A model generated the notes under the pieces. The model had not been told where the DNA came from. It worked only from the letters and a program-made list of their open reading frames with translations, and searched no databases. Made by a program: the position numbers and the translations under genes. From assembly GCF_000224145.3 (NCBI RefSeq), contig NW_004190423.2:189494-253493 (forward strand): 64,000 bases of DNA. Direction: 5' to 3'. Within the stretch, counting starts at the first letter, position 1. Each line of letters starts with the position of its first letter. The stretch comes from Ciona intestinalis (lineage: Eukaryota > Chordata > Ascidiacea > Phlebobranchia > Cionidae). Shown in pieces: positions 47,801 to 59,800 of this stretch.

Positions 47801-50800
47801 TGCGTCACGCCATAAACAAAACTGAAAAACTATTTTAAATTTGGTAACTAAAAAATTAAATTTACCCCACGTGAAATATTTAATTAAATCTAAAACTCAC
47901 GAAGCGTTTCTGAAAATTTCTCCTGTTGCTCTCGTACGACATCTGGCGGGCTTTCCAAAACAAATTGGATTTTTTTGCTTCGTTGTAAAATATGAACCTT
48001 AACTTGGCAGGTAGCTGAGTGGTTGGCTGAGTCACGTGCTTGGACCGTCATCAGGAAGTATCTGTGACGAAATAATAAAACAATATAACATAACAGTAAT
48101 AATAAAAAGGGAAATTTTGGGGGCGAATTTTAGCAAACAAATTTTGATATAAAACTTTTGCAGGTTATTTTCATATATCGGCATAAGAACTGTGGGATAA
48201 AAAAAAAACCTTTAGCAAATAATTTCCCATATTTCCTGAATGAATTAGCAAATTAATAAACCCAAATAAAATCTCGCCAAATAGCAGCTGTAATGTTAGA
48301 ATAAAATTAATATTTTTGTACCGGATGAGCTCAAATTAGTATTTCGAGTTTCAATGTATGAATATACCGGCGTAAGCATTAACTATTTTACCCATTTGAG
48401 CTTTTTAAGGATTTGGATCTAAAATGTGCGCTTGGGTTGGCAAAGGTATTTCTTTGTTTGTTCTTTTTGCACCGAGGCGAGCTACGCTGTAGTGTAAACG
48501 TCGCTTAAAAGAACAAACAAAGAAATATCTACGCTGACCTGCGCTGAACAACGCTGGGTGCAGATATTACTTTTTAAATAAAAGCAGAGCAGAACCGAAA
48601 TGTTAGTACAGGCACGCACGGTATCTTGAGCTGGTGATTATCCTGTTCCGCTGTCGCTATTGTGACGTAACAGACCGTGAACAGAGAGCGGCTTGTGACG
48701 AAACAGGCTTTACTATGATATGAGGGGAAAACTAATTAAATGCAATATCATTATGACGAATCAATTAGCCATTGTTAACGCACAAATAGGATAATGATAT
48801 CACAACAGATGACATGTAATGGTAATTTGAATATAAACAAAGTCAAATAATTGCATTTAATCACCGAAACGTCGCTTTAACATCGATTTTGAAATGAAAA
48901 AGGCTGGCCTTTTGCTATATGCTGGTTTGGGTATTCATTTGTTGATGTATGTAGTACAGCCGAGTGGAAAATATGGAAAATATTCGCTAAGTCATGGCAG
49001 TTGTTGGTTTATAAGGGACCGGTTCAAGTTACAGTCGGCTGGAAAAGTAGTTTGTTTGCTTGCTTTAGTTATAGAGACCCTAGCATTTTATAGTGTAGGG
49101 AAGTTAGTGTTAGAAGCGTTTAGTTTTTCATAGAACGTTTTGTAGCAAAACTAAAATGTCAGATGTCAGTATTTTGCTGATAAATAACAAAATATTAACC
49201 GCAGCTTACTATAGTGACGGAAATAAGCTGTAAAAGCGTAGTCTTCCATATAATGTATGTATGTAGGCTTTGCAGCAAACTGATATGTTAGACTTTAGCA
49301 TTTTTGCCTCTAATTGTAAACTGCAGTTGATAATATTGACGGATGTAAGCGGTGGAAGGGTTTCGTATTCCATGCAACGTTATATTTTCGTGTAGAGAGC
49401 TGGTTTTCATTATATTGACTTTACTAATTGCAAAAGTTGTATTTAATTTTGGTTTAGTTGTAAGCTTGTAACTATGTCAGCGATTTTACCATTTTTAAAA
49501 GCTAGTTTGTTAACAAAACAAAAACCTGAACAGTTGCACCGTTTTTTTATAGGTGTTTATAATATAAGTGGTAACTTTCCAAGTTAAGTTTATTGATATA
49601 ATCTATATTACGGCACAGGAACGTGGGATGTGTAAGCTATTAATAAATCTTCGATTACGATTTCCTATATACTTTACCAGACGTATAGGCATGGCTGGTA
49701 AACTGGCACGTTTTGTAGCTGTTAGAAAAAGCTCAAACCGGGACCAAGAGAATGTATTATATGTGTTAAGAGCTGGTGTTATAATACTGGTTGGTGTTTT
49801 ATACTGGAACGCTGCTATAAGACAAACGTATATAGACATATTATGGTTCTGGTTGAAGACAAAGTATTGGTATCAGACCGTATACAATGAAACTATAGCA
49901 GTGCAGTTATACAGCTTCGTGGCTATGGTGCCTTTCCGTGTTATGAACTATTTCAAAATCGGAACGAAGTACAAGTGAGTACGTATAGCAGCAACGTATA
50001 GTAGGGTGGGGGAGATGGGACACTTTTCATTCTATTTTCATATCCCATTTGGTAGTAAACAAAGAACATTTAAAGAATTATAAAAACTATTTTAAAGACT
50101 CCCATAGATCGTTGTTATTTGTTTAAAACACGATCAGGATATTTGGATATTATGTGCTAAAGGTGCCCTGTCTTTCCCCACCCTACTATATAACAGTATA
50201 CTATTAACCATACATGTGTAACAGTATGTAGTTACAACATATAATAATGCATACTATTACTTTTAGTACAATACTATAATACACGTATAGCTACAGTACA
50301 TGTTGTATGCTGTATATAAATTATTCACGTCCAAAACTGCTGCTTAGCGGTTATGCGTAATCTATATTTCATTAGGCGTAATAAAACATGGAGCATTTTA
50401 CACCAATCTACTAAAATAATTTGGGTATATGAGTTATACAAATACAGACGTTTTCGCGTTTTTTTTTTTTTGTGAAAGCAAATGGTGGTTTAATGATCTT
50501 AAAGGACCGACGTTTCGTCTGATGCTTACCGTTAAGTGTCTTGCCCAAAGACACACACGCCCACAATGGTAGCACCGGCAGTGTGAACACTAAACCTCTG
50601 GGCTCGAGTCAGGCGCGCTAATTTTTTTACGTTTTCGTAGCACTAACTCTTATTGTTTTATATTTTAGAATAAACAACGCTGGAAATTACGAGAATACGC
50701 CGGTGGTTGATATTTTGCTTGAAGCGTTTGAATACTCATGGCCGCTTGTGATACTGGATACTTTCCACGTGAAGAAATATGGGGGCGTGTCGGGGGCGTT

Positions 50801-53800
50801 GCTGAATAGGAGGCGACAGGATTGGATTCAGGTAACGAACGGTTATGGGTTCGAAACCCGACTAAGGGCTTGGAAAAGCCAATGCGATACTAATGTAGTG
50901 TATTTTTTACTGAAACGTATTTTATAAAAGTAGTTTAACATTTATTTCATAAGAAATAATTATTCCGGCATGATTAAACAGTTACAACTTTACTAATTTC
51001 TGTTTTTTCTAGTTTTTTTAAAATAGTTTTTGCAAGTTTAACAATTTATAATCACTAGGTAACTCGTCAACTCCCCGAAGACCCTCCGTTGCTAGGCGAC
51101 ATGGTGCGTCATCTAGTGGTTGGGTTGGTGCTATATGACGTCGCGTTTTTTCTTCAACATTTTACGTTTCATAAAATCCCAACTTTGTACAGGTTTGTAC
51201 ACGATTGTACTTATAACCAGCTTGAAAATAAAAGTGTTTATTTGATCTTTAAAAAATATCTACACCCAGCGTTGTTCAGCGCAGGTCGGCGTAGATATTT
51301 CTTTGTTTGTTCTTTTAGGCGGGGTTTACACTACAGTGTAGCTCGGTGTAAAAAGAACAAACAAAGAAATAATAAATTTCGGTCATTTTTAACTTCACAC
51401 GTATCCATGCAGACTGTTCCACAAGAAACATCACACGCACACATCAGTTAATGTGAAAGTAACGAACCGACTACACGTGATCGAACGTATATTACTCGTT
51501 CTATCCGCTAACTTTGGTTTATGGGTGAGTGATGACGTCACGGTGACGTAATGCTTTGGTATGACGTCATAGTATTGCGTATTTTTAGAATCCTAATATT
51601 TATGACGTATAATATTAGGGCAAAGTTGCCCGGAACCGCATTTTTTTCTGATGACGTCATAATTACGTAACGCTGATGACGTCACAGATCCAAGGAGCGC
51701 ACCCACTGACGAGAAGCGTGTTTATCGTTGTATTCATAAGCATGCTTATCGAGAATCACTGTGGTTTCGACTTCCCATATTCATATGACAAGATATTACC
51801 AGATGGGTTGGTCGGCGGGTCGAGGCGACATTGCGAACATCACCATAATGGCAACAAGTGAGTGTGACGTCACTATGTATGACGTCATTTATTATGACGT
51901 CGGGGTAGAGTTTGCTTCTTTGTTTTGTATGTTGTTTTAATTCCGTTTTTCTATGTGTTTATTGTTTCATTACGTCACTATACCCCGTCAACAGCTGTTT
52001 ATAAACGTCACAATGACGTCATAACCATTCCACGCAGGAACTACCAGCCTATCTTCACATACATTGATGCTTTGATGGATTGGATGAAACGAAAGTGAAT
52101 ATTTTACCCTTTGCCCTTGATGACGTGGCTTCCGCTTTTGATGACGCCATTCCTCGGGTTGATGACGAAAGCATTACGTCGATATGACGTCGAATTGTCC
52201 GGACGATGAAAATTGATGTTTTGTATCGAATACGTGACGTCATCATTTACGTCATAATCCGTTGCGTTGATCTGTGATGTCATAGTGACGTGTTATTCTT
52301 CAATGTTACATATTTTATCCTAGGAAATAAAATTTCTAACATAAATCGTATGGGGTGTGTCTTCAAATTTCAAGCTAATTAAGTCTCAGGCAGAAATAAA
52401 ACTTTCAATATAGTAGGGGGGGGGGGCAAGATGAAACGTGCGCCATCTTACCCCAACCTACCACACATTTAAAGTATAGAAAACAATATTCAGACCTGAA
52501 TAATTTTGGTCCTCGGCCGGGTATTCCCCTCGACCGCTGTGACGTAGACGTCACGTGAGAACCTCGGCGGCTCGTCAATGACGTCATCAACAGTGACGTA
52601 CAACCTCAGCAATGACGCGTCACGAGCTGGATCCCACATCAGGTGTATGGGCCTTGTGACGTCATTAGCGATGACGTCATCCGCCATTAACGCTGATGGT
52701 TGTTGTTGAACAGTGGCGTCCCATCGACCGAGTAGGAAGGGACGAGTGAAGTTGGGATTGTCCGTTGCTCCGATTACTAACTGGTAACTGTGGGGAGTAT
52801 AAAGGGGGTTAGTGGTTTAATTGTATAAACGTTAAAGTAATTATTTTGTTGAAGTTAAATTTGGACGATTAATTGAAGATCGGGATTAAAAAGGGTAAAG
52901 TTGGGGTTGTAGTTTGCTACTAGCTGTGGAAAATAGGGTAGTTGCATATTACAAGAGGTAGAAATGGTGTTTAAGTAAATGGTGTAATGGTTACATAAAA
53001 ACTGAAGTGGTTAAACCAGTGTTTCTTATCCTTCTTGGGCAGTGGCTTTTGTCGGCGACTCGAGTCACAAGTTTTGGATATTAAAGAGAGATATTGCTTA
53101 TAAGTTAAAGCTGACATGAAGTGTGCCGATTATTTAAAACTAGTAAACCAGTGTTTTGGTTGGGTTTCATGCGTGTAGGAATTTGGTAACGACTGTTTAA
53201 AGTCAGGAAAGGTTTGACCAGCAGGACTATGTTCTTAAACAGTTTTTCTTAACCTTCTATGGTTTATAAGTAGTTGAACTACAATGCGGTACAAGTGGTA
53301 AACCACATACATCCTACTCACTGCCAAGCCTCAACAATACATACCGACTCTTAAACACCCAAACACGCGTTTCACTGGGCTGTACACTTAGAAAGCAAGT
53401 GGGGTTTGGCGCAAACACGGCTGAAGGTGAGGTATAGTAGGGTGGGCCCGGGGAGATGGGACACCTTTTTAATCCATTTTCTCGTTCCATTTGGTAGTTA
53501 ACAAGCATAAAAGAAGATTTTTTAAACCGTATTCTCACGACTCCTATAGACTGTTGGTAATTGTTTAAAACACGATAAAAATATTTGGATATTATGTGCC
53601 AAAGCCGGAAAGGTGTCCCATCTTACCCCACCCAACTATATGTAAAGATATGTTATAACATGGCACGCCATGGAGCTTATGGTTAAATACCAACAACCAA
53701 ACATGAACCTTTCAACAGCTTCCCGATCCACTTCACGCATCAACACAATCTTGTCGCCATTCATTCCTAATATCGGCTCTCCACTGACATCTTGTGTCAA

Positions 53801-56800
53801 GATATGGTAGAAGATCTGAGCGCTGTCGTCACGGTCGACTGCTCGTGTCACGTGACCCACAATCGAGCCAATGGGAGCGTCTTCTGGGAACCTTAGTCGC
53901 TGGGATGCACCTACGTAATAATGCGGCTTGTTAGCAAATGAGAGTGAACGTTTAAATGATCAATATATAAAGTAGTGTTGGGGAAGATGGGATACCTTTT
54001 AACTCGATTTTTTGACCCATTTAGTAGTAAACAAAGAACATTCAAATAATTACGAAACTATATCCTCACGACTCTCATAGACCGTTGTTAATTGTTTAAA
54101 ACACGATCAGGATATTTTGATATTATGTGCTAAAGGTGTCCCATCTTCCCCCACTCTACTATATAATAAAGTCGTCTACTAACATTAAACAAAACTCGTA
54201 ACAATAAACAAATTCGTTTCTATACAAACATGATTTTAACAATTATTTAAACAGACAACAAATTTTTTCGTATATTACGTCATAGTGACGTCACCTTGAG
54301 AACCGGAAGCGGGGAAGTTGGGTCGATTATCGTTGACGTCATCAAGTATGACGTTGAGTATCCGTGTACTTTGTAGTTGAGGGTCACCCAAGTCGTGTGC
54401 TTGGATGACGACAGAGTAACTGTGACGTAACTCACGATCCAATCTGTGACGTCATCAATTTAATTACGTCATCTATACGTTAATATATTGTAGGTGGGTA
54501 AAATGGTCGTGTTTCCACTTTTATTTATCATCCCATTTGGTAGTAAACAAAGAACATTCAAAGAATTATAAAAACGTATCCTCACGACTCCCATAGACCG
54601 TTGTTAATTGTTTAAAACACGATCAGGATATTTAAATATAATATGCTAATGGTGTCTTTCTTGTCCCACAAAACGATAAAATGTTACCTTCGTGACGTAA
54701 TAACCCTCCCAGTGACGTCATCAATCATAAAAGCTCCCTGATTGGTCAGATCTGGATCGTGTAATCTATATCTGACGTCAGCATTCAACCCTATGTCGTC
54801 ATCAGTTGCCATTGCTTGCGTCACAAACAAACCACCTGGTTGCTCCTGTGATGTCATAGTGGTATTGTCTTAACAATGAATGAAGCTTGTTTATCCTCAC
54901 ATGGCGGGGCAACGGCAGCCGTTATAACACGGGTGTTCTGTTTTATACACCTCGTGCCCGCTTACAAGTTACCACGTAAGTAACTTTGTGGGTGATCGTT
55001 TTATGTATATGGCTGACAATTTAGACAAGCCATTAGTGACCACTGGTCCACTGGGTTGGAGTAACATAGGGTTATTATCTTTATAATAATAAACAACACA
55101 AACCTCTAATATCCTGATAACGTTAAAGGCGGGAGATTCAAATTTAGGCACGTGATCATTGACGTCAACAATCCGTACTTGCAACGTCATATTGCTCTCT
55201 CTACCGCCACCATCCGTCGCGAACACCACCACATCCCCGACCAGTGGGAGGCGCGGTGAGGCGACTACTTGACGAGATATTGTGACGTCACCATCTATAG
55301 GATCAATGCTGAAGAAATCTAGAATTGAAACAATGGTTGCTATTATGACGTAAACGAGAAAGAATACACGTTATCAAGACGTCATGCAAACGAAAAACGT
55401 CACAAACGAAAAATCTTTGTGTCGTCGTAAGGTGTTCAACGTAATAGATCATTAAGTTTGTGACGTCACAGATCAGTAGGTTTGTGACGTCACAGATCAG
55501 TAGGTTTGTGACGTCACAGATCACTAGGGTTATCTTAGATAAAACATCGATTATTAGATTGGGTATTTAAACCACACGAGGATAATTAAACTCTTTGTTT
55601 ATCTTGGTTTGGTTTGGTAGACCAGGTAAGGTGAGTGGCTTGTAAGGTTGGGCGGTCATTGCGTGTATGATTGTATAATATAGTATATGTGGGGAAAGGA
55701 TGAGACACACTATGGGGGTAAGATGGGACACACTGTGGGGTAAAATGGGACACATTGTGGGGTAAGATGGGACACATTGTGGGGTAAGATGGGACACCTT
55801 TAGCGCATAATATCCAAATATCCTGATCGTGTTTTAAACAATTAACAACGGTCTATGGGAATCGCGAGTATACGGTTTTATAATTCTTTGAATATTTTTT
55901 GTTTACTATTAAATGGGAAGAGAAATAGAATGAAAAGGTGTCCCATCTTACCCCCCCCACTATACCATGTGTTTCTATTTAGTACTGTGGGGTAAGATAA
56001 ATACCGTTAGCACATAATGTCTCAAATTTCCTAGTCGTGTTTTAAACAACAATTAGCATTAGATCAGGCTAGTGGCGCTGTGAGGATAGTTGGGCCAGAA
56101 TTCGATGTGAATTGTTTTTCTATATAGGGGAGGTTTTATAGCAAGGCACACCATGGGACCTGGAATTTATACTTTATATTTTAAAGGTGGCAACCATCAT
56201 TACATTATATGCTCAATACGGATGTACAATTGGGAGGAAACATGCAAGGTTTGGCATGAGTGGTTATTTAGTCTTTTAGTAAATTTGTCTAATTTTTGTA
56301 CTGTGGTTGAAAAAAATATATATATGTTTTGAATATTTTCAAATTTTAAAGTCGTCCAGAAACGCCACAGTAACAATCGTAGAAGGAACAAAGAATCGAA
56401 AGTGAACGTATTCTAGAACTAGCTAATTACGCGATAACAACTTTTATGACGTCATAATAGCGGGGAATGTCGTGTCACAATAGACTTCGATGCAACGCGT
56501 AGCGAAATCGCGCTAAATTGAGGGTGTGTCGTTGTGACGTCACGAATGATTGAGCGTAAAAGAGCAAACCACGAGATTGAGGGGGGGTGTTATTGTTATC
56601 GGTGTGGGTTTTGTGGTGAAGGCTGAGGTTTCTTATTAAAGTGCGGAGGTATCTAGTGGTTAACTGTACCGTGGTCCTAGTTAAGTAACTTTATGTGTTA
56701 TTGTGGAGTATAAGATGGACACCATTAGCATATAATAACATTGCGTATGTAAAAGCATCTGATAGTTATACTGTGGTCTTAGTTGGTGGTTGTAGTTAAG

Positions 56801-59800
56801 TATTAACGTGGGGTAAGATGGATACCGTCAAGAAATTTTACGAGTTACCGCGTATGTAACTTTACCATATTTTGGGTAAGACTTATTTTACTTGTATGGA
56901 GTAAGATAGTTACGTCACAAAAGACATATAATAAGAACAATGCATTACGATTGTTTACAAGTCCAGAGTTCGATGCAAACAATGATAAAATAACGTCATT
57001 CGCGACGAAACGACACTAGTTTTGGAAGAGACAATAACAACAGCAGAAGTTGTAAATGACAATCACTGTTCCAGATTTAGTTTATTATGTATCTGTGACG
57101 TAACAATGCTGTTTTAAGATTTATAATTGAACTAAAATTCTAGAAAAATGATTTTAATTTGAAGTTTTGAAAATGGGCGGGAAATTATCTCATAACGAGT
57201 TGGATTTAAATAAAATACGTCATAATGGTAAGTGTTATTCTTATTGTTACGTCATTATCACATTAACTTATGAAGTAATTATAGGTTTTGTTTCAGAACA
57301 AACGAGTAGGAAACACAGCAGGTACGTCATAATCACATGCATTGTTAAATCACTATGGGATTGTTACGTAATCCAAGGAATTTAGATTCAATTTATTTGA
57401 AATTCCGCGGGGACGTTTAAGCATTTTGACGAGATAGAAATGGGTTTTTAACAGTTTTTAATAATTCTTTGTCTAATATTCCAAATTCGAAAAGTAAATT
57501 TTGCTAATTTCACCCAATACGCATTCATAGGGACTTTAGTTCTTACTTAAACGATTTAAGACATTTTTTTATTACTTTTGTTTGTTAAATTTGTATTTTT
57601 ACCACATTTTGTAGTTTTTAACTCATTTGCCTCAATTTTATTCTATTTTTTTTACACATTATGTTACAAAATCTCGGGGTTTTTGGCATATTCTGAATAT
57701 ATTGAATATACATATTGCTTTATCACGTTAATATTTTTTGCATTTGTTACAAATTGTCCGATTTTCGAAACATTCTTTGGTCAACATGTTTTTATCCTTT
57801 GTTTCCGATCGTAGCAAACGAAGCAAGAAACGAAATTTCCTGAAACAAGTGAAGCGTGACCGGAGATCGCAACGCGTCACAAAGGATCAAATATATAAGT
57901 ATGACGTCATAGTCGAATATTTGATAACACTGGTCGCACTGATTCGTGGGATAAACGGCGAACAGTATACAAACCAAACCCTGTATATGCAATTCCTGGT
58001 TTATTCTATATGGGTGAGGTTTTATAGCGAGGTATCAAAAACTTAGTTTCTTATCAAAAATAAAAAGACCGTAAGCACAGAGTAATTTGTAAAATATAGA
58101 GTTGGCCCATGAACGCTCGCGGGGTATGGGTAAAAAGGTCCTACAGCGCATACGGGCCAGCGTTGGCCAATTACCCCCAAACGCCGACAAGCTTACAACG
58201 CAGCGTCAATTTTTACTAAAATTTATCAACAAAATTGACTAAAATATGATGAAACATAAGACCTGACTTATTACCGAAATACCACAACGAATAAAATAGA
58301 GATTAACTGTTAAAGCACCTTATAGAGTTACCCATGAGAGAAAAGTTACTTTTACCTCAAACTAACGATCAATTTGTGTTCAGTTTATCGACAGAACTGA
58401 CTAGAACGTCATGGTACCTGGGTCGAAGGCTTGGTTTTAACGAGATAGAAGTTCAGCGGATGGTTACCGCGTTCGACAGCGAGCATGAGCGGAAATCGAA
58501 CGTCCTATTATCTTGGCGGCGACGTCACAAATGGAAAGCTACTGTCCAAAACTTAGTGATTTATCTCGAACTAGCGGGGTATGGTTATGACGAGTATAAA
58601 GGCCTGCTTGTGACGTCACAATTGAGCGATTCGAGACCGGATATATACGAAATGCCGAAGGTTAAGAAGTCGGTAGCTAAAGAGGGGAATTACCGGTTCG
58701 ATAATTTTGAGAAAATTCAACGAAGAAGAGATTTATTAACGAGGTCAAAGGTCACCGATGACGTCACCTTGCCACGCGCTAGTAAACACGGTGAGTTTTT
58801 TTATATTTCTATGACAGACACTGTGATACAGTAGTTAGCGTGTTTGCCTCTAATCCAAAGGTTACGGATTCAAGGCTCGACGCTGCCACCAAGTACGTTG
58901 CAATAATCTAATTGTTCGTTTCAGATAAGACACATGATGACGTAAAAAGCGGGAACGATTCGGGATTTGTGACGTCACAAGAGCTATCTTCTGACGTCAC
59001 AATGCCAGGATTAAACCATTACCCAAGTTTGTATAATTACATATACTTAATGAAAAACTGCAAACATGATTGAATCTTAATGTAAAGTCAGGGGGGATTT
59101 AAACTAAATGATGAAACCAAATCTAACTCATGTTTTATTGGAAAACAGCAGCAAATTATGTTTAAATTAAGAATTGGATTTTAAATTTTAAAACTTTCCA
59201 ATTTTTTGCACAAATATTAACTTTAACACTCCATATTAACTAACACTAACTTTAACATAACAGGTAAAACGACGCTTGAGAAAAGTTACTCCAATGAACG
59301 GAACTTTAGGCTGTCATGTGTCAAACCTGGAAGTCAATCTACTTTACAATACATGCCTATGACATCATCACTTAATGACATCACAACCGACAATGATGAT
59401 GTCATCAAGCATCAACGGGATTTTTCGACAGATTCTCAAATTCAATATAAAAACCAGATTATACGGATGAGTAAACGACATTATGACGAACCAAAGAATG
59501 GTAAACATAGAAATAATATATAGTACTGTGGGGTAAGATGAGACACCTTTAGCACATAACATCCAAATATCCTGATCGTGTTTTAACCAATTATCAATGG
59601 TCCATGGGAGTCGTTAGAATACGGTTTTATAATTCTTTGAATGTTCTTTATTTACTACCAAATGGGACGATAAAATATTATGAAAAGGTGTCCTACCTCC
59701 CCCCGTCCTACTATTTCTCACACAAACATCTTATACTTATGATCACTAGGTCGAAAGAATTCAAGTTTTAATTTCTTTAAATTTGGAGGAAGGGGAAACA

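Noticed and set aside
48894..49133. 79-codon hydrophobic frame upstream of the hydroxylase gene (starts MKKAGLLLYAGLGIH)
   Set aside because: Its 3' part belongs to three diverged direct repeats of about 125 bp (near 49085, 49205 and 49330), no splice joins it in phase to the enzyme, and it lacks family motifs.
57578..57814. 78-codon plus-strand frame rich in Phe, Leu and Ile
   Set aside because: It is the T-rich intron 2 of the Death-NHL gene, including the polypyrimidine tract before exon 57815-57898.
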